DNA from: Trebonia sp963777905 | GTDB lineage: Bacteria; Actinomycetota; Actinomycetes; Streptosporangiales; Streptosporangiaceae | Assembly: GCA_963777905.1 (NCBI GenBank) | Contig: CAVZSM010000019.1 | Location: 124,001-188,000, forward strand | Direction: 5' to 3' | Length of the DNA: 64,000 nt | In this document: one piece after another, positions 25,193 to 33,049 of the stretch | How the letters are laid out: each line of letters starts with the position of its first letter | How positions within the stretch are numbered: position 1 is the stretch's first letter | The notes under the pieces: model-generated | Seen by the model: the letters and a program-made list of their open reading frames with translations, nothing else | Database searches by the model: none | What the model was told of the DNA's origin: nothing | Translations under genes and position numbers: made by a program

Positions 25193-25420
25193 ATGAACGG
25201 GATTGCGACGCGTCTTCCTATCGACTTGCAGCGCTGCCGTTTCCTCTCCAGCGAGCCTGTGACCAGCGCCAGCACGTACCCCGCGGCTGGGGACACCGGT
25301 TCCTGCGACGCACGGCACGTGCGGTCGACGGCGATGAGCCGTGGTCCCCTCCGGTGCGGGTACGCACCTGGCCCTGGCGCTGGGCCAGATCCCCATGCTA
25401 GCCGGCGGACGCCCGGCTGA
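25193..25420 (+). pseudogene. decayed AbaA-like ATP-binding protein, N-terminal stub
   Basis: The frame begins MNGIATRLPIDLQRCRFLSS, resembling the starts MNAMVASPPIQLNHCRVRLA and MNAMLTSTHPA of the intact HATPase genes at 32842 and 35019. A GAAGGA ribosome-binding site and the upstream copy C element are also shared. After about 26 residues similarity ends; the HATPase motifs (ELVTNA, ETGRGL) are absent from all frames downstream. The residual frame runs to 25420 with no family features. I infer a truncated third paralogue that kept its promoter. Confidence 0.55.
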
Positions 25421-25970
25421 GCCGGGCATTTGACGTGCCCCAGCGGGTCGCGTCCGGTTCGTCCCGATGCCGCAACGGGCAGCCGGCCGCGATCCGCCGG
25501 GGTGCAGACGTGGGGACGGTGAGCCGTAACGCCCCCGGCGGTTCACCGTACTCACGGCACGCGCCCGCGCAAGCCGCGGCGCGGCGGCCGCAGCGATGCC
25601 GCGAGCCGGCACCGTACGCTGGGCTCTTCCGCCAGCCCGCGAACGGTTCAGCCGGCGACGGGGCAAGCTGCGGCGACGCGGCAGCGGAGGGTCCCCCCGG
25701 GCCATCGGGAAGGACCCTCCGCTGTTCTCGCGATGTGAAACGTAACCTGCCGAAACTGTCGAATTCTCCCAGCTGAGCGCCGCCAAGGAAAGCGTGCCAC
25801 TCGTCCGGGGTGAACCGGAGAACCGGCCCTTCTGGGTCCCTGCTGTTGCGCACGGCCACGCCGCCCTCTGAGAGGTTCGCCACTTCGACACAGTTGCCGT
25901 TGGAGAAGCTCAGCGAGCTCTTAACCCAGTGAGAACCTGAACCTGGCCTTTCTTCATTAGGCCTTGCCAT
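25398..25970 (-). CDS. DUF397 protein with run-on C-terminus
   Basis: Residues 1-71 are a full DUF397 domain (SHWVKSSLSFSNGNCVEVAN, VAVRNSRDPEGPVLRFTPDE, WHAFLGGAQLGEFD), where members normally stop. Here the frame continues about 119 residues without family features and crosses a 13-bp hairpin that would suit the gene's own terminator. The true stop was probably lost or shifted. DUF397 proteins are small partners of XRE/DUF5753 regulators (WhiJ/Scr1 type), and the XRE gene is just upstream. ATG 25970 has GAGGT 8 nt before it. The domain is certain; the tail is doubtful. Confidence 0.75.
   Translation of the reverse strand: MARPNEERPGSGSHWVKSSLSFSNGNCVEVANLSEGGVAVRNSRDPEGPVLRFTPDEWHAFLGGAQLGEFDSFGRLRFTSREQRRVLPDGPGGPSAAASPQLAPSPAEPFAGWRKSPAYGAGSRHRCGRRAAACAGACREYGEPPGALRLTVPTSAPRRIAAGCPLRHRDEPDATRWGTSNARLSRASAG
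25682..25724. terminator. strong hairpin, probable DUF397 terminator
   Basis: CAGCGGAGGGTCC (25682-25694) and GGACCCTCCGCTG (25712-25724), 13 bp perfect, loop 17 nt. It lies 33 bp beyond the end of the DUF397 domain but inside the run-on frame. Confidence 0.65.
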
Positions 25971-26024
25971 GTCGCCCCACCTCACTGATTGCTGATTGTG
26001 CCTGGAATTAATTAACGAACAAAT

Positions 26025-26062
26025 GACAACAGTGCGTAGTGTAAGGATTACGTACTGTTGTC
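26025..26062. promoter_or_regulatory. 14-bp inverted repeat upstream of DUF397
   Basis: GACAACAGTGCGTA (26025-26038), 10-nt spacer, TACGTACTGTTGTC (26049-26062), one mismatch. It is in an AT-rich 269-bp gap between the XRE and DUF397 genes, about 55 bp before the DUF397 ATG. Likely the operator of the XRE regulator or an RNA hairpin. Confidence 0.6.
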
Positions 26063-26239
26063 GCTATATTCCATAGGCTAGCAGACAACACTTGTCCCGA
26101 GAGTCCTGCTTGTCCCAAATAGCCCTAGCGCACATTGGGCACCGATTACTCGTAAAACCTCGTGAGCTTCAAGACATGCCGTAGGCAGCAACTATCCACA
26201 GCATGCATGTGCGTAACAAGTGTGCGCCCGCTAGCTCTG

Positions 26240-27115
26240 CTAACGCCCCAGCCAGCGCGATTCCGCCGTCTCGAGGATGAGCGCCTTGGACGCCTGCGGG
26301 TCGAGCGCCGCCTCGGCGAGCGTATCGAACGCGATCCGGTGCAGATACGTCTCCCGCTCCCCCTCCAGCGTGAAGCCACTGCGCATGTGCTCGGTGGCGA
26401 CGACGTCCTGCAGCATGGCTTCGCTGTCTGCGCCGAAGCCGAAAATCACGAAGGACTCGCCGAAAACCCGGTGCTGCCCGTCGAGGGTGAGGATCTGCAT
26501 GGTCACGTTCGGCCGCTCGGCCACCTTGGCCAGGTGCTGCAGCTGCTCGTACATCACGACGTCATCGCCGATCCTGCGCTGCAGGACCGATTCGTCGAAG
26601 ACGACGGAAAGCTCCAGGTCCGCACGGTTGATCGCCTGCTGGCGGCGCATCCTGACCCGGACGAGCCGCCCGATCATGCCGGGCGCGACGGGCTCAATCC
26701 TGCTGTAGCTGCCGATGATGTGCCGGGCGTATGCCTCCGTCTGGAGCAGGCCCGCGACTACGTCCACGTGCCAGATCGCGATGGAATTCGCCTCGTGCTC
26801 CAGGCCGATGAACTGCTTGTAGTCCTCGGCGAGAACGTCGGAGGAATCCTCCCACCAGCCCTTATGGGTGGCGTCCTCGGCGAGCGCGAGCAGCAGCGCG
26901 CGGCGCTGCCCGGTGACCTGGTAATAGGAGAGGAGCCGTTCGACCTCGCGCGGGCGCAGCCCGGTCTTGGCCCGCTCGTACCTGCTGATCTTGGAGGGCG
27001 ACCAGCCAAGCGCCGCGGCGACCGATTCCCCGCTCCTGCCCCTGGACTCGCGGATTTCCCGCAGTTCGGCAGCGAGCCGCCGACGGCGCACCGTGGGGCT
27101 GCCTGGCTCGGTCAT
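26240..27115 (-). CDS. XRE regulator with DUF5753 domain (WhiJ/Scr1-like)
   Basis: 291 residues. Residues 10-70: helix-turn-helix (LAAELREIRESRGRSGESVA, LGWSPSKISRYERAKTGLRP). Residues about 100-285: DUF5753 (YKQFIGLEHEANSIAIWHVD, VAGLLQTEAYARHII, VVFDESVLQRRIGDDVVMYE, LHRIAFDTLAEAALDP). Such regulators work with a DUF397 protein and often with an AbaA-like ATPase in development and antibiotic control, as at the Streptomyces whiJ locus. The DUF397 gene follows downstream. A TTGCGC-N17-TACTAA promoter precedes it. Confidence 0.92.
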   Translation of the reverse strand: MTEPGSPTVRRRRLAAELREIRESRGRSGESVAAALGWSPSKISRYERAKTGLRPREVERLLSYYQVTGQRRALLLALAEDATHKGWWEDSSDVLAEDYKQFIGLEHEANSIAIWHVDVVAGLLQTEAYARHIIGSYSRIEPVAPGMIGRLVRVRMRRQQAINRADLELSVVFDESVLQRRIGDDVVMYEQLQHLAKVAERPNVTMQILTLDGQHRVFGESFVIFGFGADSEAMLQDVVATEHMRSGFTLEGERETYLHRIAFDTLAEAALDPQASKALILETAESRWLGR

Positions 27116-27202
27116 CGGGCACCCCCTTCCTTCCGGTGCCGCGCGGACGGCTGGCCCAGCTGAGTCGTCACGCAGATTGCACGGAAATCCGCTATGAAAC
27201 CC

Positions 27203-27231
27203 TTAGTACATCGTACACTCACCCAGCGCAA
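27203..27231 (-). promoter_or_regulatory. promoter of the XRE/DUF5753 gene
   Basis: Minus strand TTGCGC (27231-27226), 17 nt, TACTAA (27208-27203). The spacer end and -10 box contain GTAC-GAT-GTAC, a symmetric pair of GTAC words that could be an autoregulatory site. Confidence 0.5.
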
Positions 27232-27455
27232 CCGAAGCTTCTTTTGTGACATGAGGCACCGCCGATTCATTCAGCGACCGCTGATACGGGCCTAGGCGCG
27301 GGTGGCTGCCGCGGAAATCCGCTCCGCTGCGCTGCCTGTATAGAAGACTGGCGATGGTGACAGTGGTGAAGAAAAAGCACTGGAGTTGCGATGAGCGGGC
27401 GCGTCGGCTGCCGCGTTATAGAACTGAAATATGCACTCTCGCGCCCCCCATGAGA

Positions 27456-27496
27456 AACGGCCTGCCACCGATTGGGGGATTCGGAGGCAGGCCGTT
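27456..27496. terminator. terminator hairpin after the small peptide gene
   Basis: AACGGCCTGCC (27456-27466) and GGCAGGCCGTT (27486-27496), 11-bp perfect stem. It lies 20 bp beyond the stop of the minus-strand peptide gene. Confidence 0.7.
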
Positions 27497-27516
27497 AGCC
27501 TTGTGGTCGTGCGATT

Positions 27517-27675
27517 TCACATGTGGTAAAGAACGGCGGGGTGTGCGACTCCTGTCGCGGCCACCGGGGTGCTCGTCGTGACCGCGGTCGCCACTGGCAC
27601 CGCCACGCCGGCAAGAATGGACCCGGCAAAGCCGAGCGTCAGGAGGGGGGAGATGATGGCTCGCCTTATGCGCAT
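27517..27675 (-). CDS. small secreted peptide (52 aa)
   Basis: The peptide begins MRIRRAIISPLLTLGFAGSI and continues LAGVAVPVATAVTTSTPVA, ending GVAHPAVLYHM. That is a positively charged start, a hydrophobic core and Ala-x-Ala-like sites, i.e. a signal peptide with a mature part of about 25 residues. ATG 27675 has GGAGGA 3 nt upstream, and an 11-bp terminator hairpin follows the stop. Similar very short exported peptides with HP-YYH-type tails occur near regulators in actinomycetes, with unknown function; this parallel is from memory. The upstream region is AT-rich, suggesting strong regulation. Confidence 0.7.
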   Translation of the reverse strand: MRIRRAIISPLLTLGFAGSILAGVAVPVATAVTTSTPVAATGVAHPAVLYHM

Positions 27676-28047
27676 GATTCCTCCATGGCATACATACAGG
27701 TCAGCAGCCTTCACCTGGCGTCAGCGGCCCGCAGACGCATCGACTTTGACTGTTCTTTATTTGCCAGCATTCGGCTCTTACATGCTCTACGATAAATCGC
27801 TATGCTATCCTTCATCAATAACGAAAACCGGCAGCGATTCTTGCGTTATCTGTTTATCTGAAAGATTCAGTCGGCGATGCGATAAAATTGACGGCACTCG
27901 GTGCCCTGCAACCTTCCATGCAAATTGCATCGCAGAATGCGCCGTATGCCTCTATAGGGTGGCCGCCTTAAGGCCTTCGGATTTCCGAATGAATGTCCGA
28001 AAATGGTTTCCCTGTTCCGGCGATGTCCCGGGTAGTAAAGTTGTGCC
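27676..28047. other. 372-bp AT-rich intergenic region
   Basis: Clearly less GC-rich than its surroundings, with many AT runs. It contains the palindrome ATGCAA-A-TTGCAT (27918-27930). It must hold the promoters of the small peptide gene (minus) and the LAL regulator (plus). No coding sequence was seen. Confidence 0.5.
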
Positions 28048-30903
28048 ATGTCTCCGGTGACCGCGGCCGCCGCGCTAGTCGGCCGCGACAGCGAGCTGGC
28101 CCTGCTGGATGGGCTATTAAGAGAAGCTGCCCGAGGCCGCGGTGGCGCGGTGCTGATCGAAGGCGAACCGGGCATTGGCAAGTCGACGCTGGTACACGCC
28201 GCGGTGGCGGCGGCCCCTGAGGCTGGCTGCCAGGTGTTCTGGGGCGTGGGCGACGAACTGAGCACGGCGTTGCCGCTGCTGCCTTTCCTCGACGCGCTGC
28301 GGGTCCGTGAGCCATCGGTGAACACCACGGCGGAAGACGATCGTCGGATTGCTGCGCGGCGAAATCGCCGCAGACCGGGGCGCGGACGTGCCCGCCGCCC
28401 TGGCCGAGCAGCTGCTCGCGCTGGTCGCCGAGGAGTGCGCCGTGCGGCCGTCGGTCATCGTCGTCGACGACTTGCAGTGGGCCGATCCCGCCAGCGTCAC
28501 CCTGTGGGGACGGCTCGCGAGGACGGCCAGTACCTGCCGTTGCTCCTGATCGGCACCGCACGCCCAGTTCCGCAGCGCGATGACCTTCTCGCCCTGCGAC
28601 GAGTGGTCAGTGACGCGGGCCGGCTCCGCCTCGACGGGCTCACTGACCCGGCAGTCGCCGACCTGATCGCGGCCCTGTCCGGAGGCAGGCCGGACGACGG
28701 CTTGCTGCGGCTTGCGGAAGGGGCCGCGGGCAACCCCCTCTACCTGACGGAACTCGTCGCGGCGCTGGTTCGCGGTTCAGCCTGACCCTGACGCAGCGGG
28801 CACGGCCGCTCTCGCCGACCTCGGCGGCTACCGTCGAGTCCGCGAGTTCTGGCCCGGCCTCGCTGTCCGCGGTGATCGCGGATCGCCTCGGCTTCGTCGC
28901 GCGCCCGGTGCGCGACGTGCTACGGGCCGCGGCGCTGCTCGGCGTGGACTTCGAGATCTCCGACCTGGCGATCGTGCTGCGCCGCTACCGTGCCGGAGCT
29001 GCTCCCGGCCGTCGACGAGGCGCGCGCTGCCGGAGTGCTCGCCGAATCGGGCGGCACCCTTGGCTTCCGGCATCCGCTGATCCGGGCCGCGCTCTACGAG
29101 GAGATGCCCGTGGCGGTGCGCGCCGCCTGGCACCGCGACGCGGCCCATGCCCTCGCGGACGCGAGCGCGCCGCCAGAGCGGGTCGCCCGGCAACTGCTGC
29201 GCGCCGCTGAAGGGCCTGGCGCGGCCGAGGCTGTGGACGAGCGGATGCTTGACTGGCTTGTCCGCACCGCGAGACCACCTCGTCAGCCAGGCGCCCGGCG
29301 TCGCGGCGGAGCTGTTTACCCAGGCTGTCAGCAGTACCCCGTTCGGCGCGCCCCGGCACGACTGGCTGGTGAGCCGGCTCGCCGATGCCCTGTACCGCAG
29401 CGGGGACATCGCGGAAGCTGCCCGTGTAGCGAGCCAGGCGCTCGCCTACATCACTGAGCCCTGACCTGCTCGTCGACCTGCACTGGACGCTCGCCCAGTG
29501 CCGCATGGGCACCGGGCAGTCCGCGGAGTCCCTGGCGACGCTTGACCGGGCGCTGGAAACACCCGGGCTTTCCGCCCGGCACCGCGCCAGGCTGCTCGTG
29601 GTCGCCGCCAGGACGCACAGCGTTTTCGGCGAGGTCGAGACAGCAGGACAGGTCGCGGCCGACGCGCTTGCCGCCGCCTCCGAGGCGGGCGACACCTGGG
29701 CCATGGGATGGGCGTTGCACGTGCTGACGCTCGTCACGACGGTACAAGGACAGCTGGCCCAGGCACTGCCGCTGTTCGACCGGGCGCTGGAGGTTACCCA
29801 GGCCGACTCCTCGCTCACCGACCTGCGGCTGCTGCTGCAGATCAACCAGGCGGTCACACTGGGCTACCTCGATCAGTACGAGCGGGCCTTCCTCGCGGCC
29901 AGGGCGGCCAGGGACATCGCCAGCCAGGTAGGGACGCCAATACGGCTCGCTCAGGTGCACGGCGCGCTAGGCCAGCTGCTCTTCGAAACGGGGCAGTGGG
30001 ACGAGGCGCTGGCGGAGGTGCAACGGCCGGAGAACCTCCAGGAGCCCGGCGCGGTCTGCACTGACCTCGGCATCGCCGCGGTGATCGAGCTTCCATCGCG
30101 GTGAGATTCCGCAGGCACGCCGCCATCTCGAAGCCGCCCTTCCGTATGCCGAGCGGCTCGGGCACCGGCTCATCCCGCCGCTGGCGCTCGCCCGCAGCCT
30201 GGACCACGAACACGCTGGCTCGCAGCCGGACGCGCTCGCGGCGCTGATGGACGCGTTCGACGGGAACTCGGAGGAGATCGAGCTCGAGTACCTGCTCGCC
30301 GATGCCTTCCGTCTCGCCGCCAGGACCGGCGATCTCGAGGCGGCCAAGTCCCTCGCGGGCCAGGCCGCCAAGCTCGCCAAGGGCTCGGAGATTCCGCACC
30401 GGCAGGCGAACGCGCTGTACTGCGAGGGCCTTCTCGATCATGACGCGGGCCGCTTGCTCACCGCCGCCGAGCGCTATCAGGACGCCAGCCGTCCGCTGCT
30501 CGCGGCGAAGGCGTACGAGGCCGCCGCCGCGGAGTTCCTCCGCGCCGATGACCGCAGCCGGGCCAGGGAGGCCTTCGTCCAGGCCGTCGAGGCGTACACC
30601 TCCATCGGCGCCGCCGCCGACGTCGCCAGGCTGCGCGCGGCGTTCCGGGCGCACGGCATCCACCGCGGGCCGCACTCCAGGCACCGGCGGGCGGTCAGCG
30701 GCTGGGACAGCCTCACCGATACCGAGGTCAAGGTCGCCGGGATGGTGGCCGAGGGGCTGTCGAACCCGGAGATCGCCGCCAAGCTCATGCTGTCCAGGCG
30801 GACCGTGTCGACCCACGTCTCGCACATCTTGAAGAAGCTCGGCGTGGCCTCACGGACCGACATCGCCAGGGAATCGGCGCTGCGCACCGTATCGCCGCGG
30901 TAA
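28048..30903 (+). pseudogene. LAL-type (AAA + LuxR HTH) regulator, multiply frameshifted
   Basis: Read across frames, this is one LAL regulator of about 940 residues. The N-terminal ATPase has LVGRDSELALLDGLL and Walker A EGEPGIGKSTLVHAAV, then Walker B PSVIVVDDLQWADPASV after a frame change. TPR-like helices follow in several frames. The C-terminal LuxR HTH is intact (LTDTEVKVAGMVAEGLSNPE, IAAKLMLSRRTVSTHVSHIL). Frame changes or stops occur near 28335, 28520, 28785, 28835, 28985, 29270, 29460 and 30085. That many lesions in one gene argues for true decay rather than sequencing error. ATG 28048 is at the family start. Confidence 0.85.
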
Positions 30904-30905
30904 GC

Positions 30906-30948
30906 CGTCATGAAAGAGCGCGGACAGGCCCCGTCCACACGTCTAACT
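30906..30948 (+). repeat. hairpin-bearing repeat, copy 1
   Basis: Directly after the LAL stop: GTCATGAAAGAGCGC, then GGAC-AGGCCCC-GTCC and CACGTCTAAC. The same words, in the same order and orientation, occur at 32291-32401 with an inserted hairpin. It may be the LAL terminator or part of a small repeat family. Confidence 0.55.
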
Positions 30949-30977
30949 TGTCGCGGTGGCCGCTTACGGGCCTGTCG

Positions 30978-31577
30978 TTACCGCAGGGGTTCAGCCGATG
31001 CTGCCCGCAGCCGGGCTACCGATCCGGCTGCGACCAGGGCTGACCCGGCGGCCATCCTCGGCCTGCGCCGCTGCACGGCCCGGGCCGCCCGCAGGCCGCT
31101 ATACACGACGTTCGGGGCTTCCATGGCGATCGCGAGCACCGTCAACCGCCGCGGGTGGCGCAGGCGCCACGGCACGCTGATGACCATCCACGCTAGCGGG
31201 GAAACAAGCTCCCATCGCCGGAAGAACCGCGATATCCGGCGGGCCGCAGGTGTTTCCGTCCCGGCGGTAGCCGAGGCCTGTGTGCCAGGCTTGCGCATCA
31301 GGTCAATTTGCTGCCGGATGTTCTCTTGCACCTCGGCCGCGGTCGGCGCTTCCGTGCCAAGGCCCCACGCCACCAGCCCGAAGCCAACAGCGCCTGCCCA
31401 CTCTGCCAGGGCCCGCTGCCGGCGCCCGGCGGCCCAGTGCCCGGCCCCGGCGGCGGCCTGGGTAACAACGGGGGCGACAGCTTGCACCCATCCGAGCGTC
31501 CTCGAGGGCCTGCCCCCGTCCAGAAGGCGCATAAGGGTCCGGTAGGGCGACGGGGCCTTGCTGTCATCACCAGCCAT
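30978..31577 (-). CDS. hypothetical membrane-associated protein
   Basis: 199 residues from ATG 31577 (a TTG at 31613 is the alternative). Hydrophobic segments are seen near VQAVAPVVTQAAAGAGHWAA, WAGAVGFGLVAWGLG and LVSPLAWMVISVPW. It is basic at the C-terminus (AVQRRRPRMAAG). The codon pattern looks real, but I know no family. It converges on the LAL pseudogene and lies next to the G-poor tract. No operon partners. Confidence 0.5.
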   Translation of the reverse strand: MAGDDSKAPSPYRTLMRLLDGGRPSRTLGWVQAVAPVVTQAAAGAGHWAAGRRQRALAEWAGAVGFGLVAWGLGTEAPTAAEVQENIRQQIDLMRKPGTQASATAGTETPAARRISRFFRRWELVSPLAWMVISVPWRLRHPRRLTVLAIAMEAPNVVYSGLRAARAVQRRRPRMAAGSALVAAGSVARLRAASAEPLR

Positions 31578-31711
31578 CCCGGCATTGTCGCCCAGGCGGC
31601 GCGAGTGGGCCAAGCTCCCGGGCTGCCGCCACCCCGGACATTGCCGGCCGGGCCAGGGTCTACGGCGGCCGGGCTGGCGAAGACCTCAGCCGCGGCGCTG
31701 AGCATGATCAC

Positions 31712-32110
31712 GAAAAAATCTCCTCCTCCTCCTCACCCACACCCCCCCCCCCACCCCGCCACACCCCACTCCCACCACACGACTCTTCCCCTACGCACGG
31801 CCAACCCTTCGCTGCTCACAAACTCCTTCCACCCCGATACGCACCACACCCACCAACACCACCACACCCAATCACCGGCCGCATCCGGACACCCACTACC
31901 ACATCATCCCTTACCAATCCCACCCCGAAGCCCCCCCCTCACGTCACCCAGATCTCACCACCCCCCGCTGATCTCGCCCGGTCCACGGCCACCCCGACAG
32001 TGCGGCAGCAACACCCCACACCCCGCCTCCACCCCTGACCAAACACACTGATCTGCGACACTGACATGCGGGACTCCCGGGATCCGACGACTAGACACCG
32101 CCGGCCTACC
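31712..32110. other. low-complexity, C-rich, nearly G-free tract
   Basis: The plus strand is composed mostly of C, A and T with very few G, including an 11-C run at 31742-31752 and many CCA/CAC repeats. The minus strand is correspondingly G-rich. From about 31980 normal composition slowly returns. The plus-strand frames stay open here only because stop codons need G or AT-rich words; the Pro/His-rich products are not credible genes. It could be a real G-quadruplex-prone tract or an assembly artefact. Confidence 0.7.
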
Positions 32111-32290
32111 AGGAGCCCCGCCGCAATCCGGCACGCCGCAAAACCCCCCAGCCGCACATCGTGACCCGACCGTCATCATCCAGAAATATGCGACAGAGCC
32201 CTATGCGCGCAATTTTCTTTCGTGATCATGAAATCAGCGGCCTCAGGCCGACCGCCGCGGACCCGCTGACGGTGGGCGTGCGAGCCGCGG

Positions 32291-32401
32291 GTCATGAAAG
32301 AGCGCGCCCCGCGGTGACCGCGTCGTCCGCAACAGCGGTCACCGGGGGCGCGTGTGGGGACAGGTCCCGTAGGGGGCGTACGGCCCCGTCCCCACGTCTA
32401 A
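32291..32401 (+). repeat. expanded repeat copy 2 with two strong hairpins
   Basis: Begins GTCATGAAAGAGCGC and ends CCACGTCTAAC like copy 1 at 30906. In between are hairpin 1 (arms 32306-32321 and 32335-32349, one bulge, core CGGTGACCGC) and hairpin 2 (GTGGGGAC 32354-32361, GTCCCCAC 32388-32395, inner CGTACG). It lies just beyond the stop of the minus-strand HATPase gene and could terminate it. Confidence 0.65.
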
Positions 32402-32416
32402 CCCAGCACCGCCCCG

Positions 32417-32842
32417 TCAGCGGCGGTGTGTGTCGTCATGGAACAGCAGCGTGAAGTACACGGCCTTGCCGCCCGGAGTCCGGTAAAAACCCCACTCGGC
32501 CGCCAGGGTGGCGACTAGCATGAGGCCACGTCCTGTCTCGGCGTCGCCGGGGGCGACGGACACCACAGGGAAGGAACGCGACGTGTCATACACGTCCACC
32601 CGCAGTCGGCCGCGCAGGCACCTGATGCCTAGCGTGATGGTCTCGCCTGCCTCGTGGGTGATCGCGTTCGTCACGAGTTCGCTGGTGAGCAGCACCGCGG
32701 CGTCCGGGTCGACGGGGACGCCCCAGTCGCGGATCGCCGTCAGGACCTGGCTACGAGCTTCGCCCGCCGCCGCTGGCGATGCGGCCAGCCGGACGCGGCA
32801 GTGGTTCAGTTGGATAGGCGGAGAGGCCACCATCGCGTTCAT
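32417..32842 (-). CDS. AbaA-like ATP-binding (HATPase_c_2) regulatory protein, paralogue A
   Basis: 141 residues, a stand-alone GHKL/HATPase domain. N-box: VLLTSELVTNAITHEAGETI; ATP-lid/G-box part: DAETGRGLMLVATLAAEWGF, with VDVYDTSRSFPVV between. This is the anti-sigma/serine-kinase-like fold of SpoIIAB relatives found next to DUF397/XRE genes in actinomycetes. It likely binds a sigma factor or anti-anti-sigma protein. ATG 32842 has GAAGGA upstream, and element A lies 89 bp further up. No DUF397 partner is adjacent here. Confidence 0.88.
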   Translation of the reverse strand: MNAMVASPPIQLNHCRVRLAASPAAAGEARSQVLTAIRDWGVPVDPDAAVLLTSELVTNAITHEAGETITLGIRCLRGRLRVDVYDTSRSFPVVSVAPGDAETGRGLMLVATLAAEWGFYRTPGGKAVYFTLLFHDDTHRR

Positions 32843-32930
32843 CGCATGTCCTTCATAGACCGGTTCGAGATCCGGGGGTGGGCGACCTGCTCGGGCGGAG
32901 GACCGAGCGGGACGTCGCTCTCGGTGCCGG

Positions 32931-32988
32931 TTTCATAACAAATGCTGCTGCAAGTTGCATAGACAGACATCGGTCAGCTGACCGATTT
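32931..32988 (-). promoter_or_regulatory. HATPase promoter element, copy A
   Basis: Contains TGCAAGTTGCA (32949-32959) and the perfect 18-bp palindrome ATCGGTCAGCTGACCGAT (32969-32986), preceded by TTTCATAACAAAT. It aligns over 58 bp with copy B at 35070-35127 without gaps. It lies upstream of the minus-strand HATPase gene at the same relative position as copies B and C. Confidence 0.8.
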
Positions 32989-33049
32989 CAGCTTGTGACG
33001 AATGAGCACGGATGAGCCTATTCGGGCATCTCGGCTGGTAGCTATGACG

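Larger units (their letters stand above)
27116..27516. other. 401-bp gap: XRE promoter and a terminator
   Basis: Contains the XRE promoter at 27203-27231 and the hairpin at 27456-27496. No gene is supported in between. Confidence 0.5.

Noticed and set aside
31308..32051. Pro/His-rich open frame across the C-rich tract
   Set aside because: Open only because the tract lacks the bases for stop codons; no start context or family.
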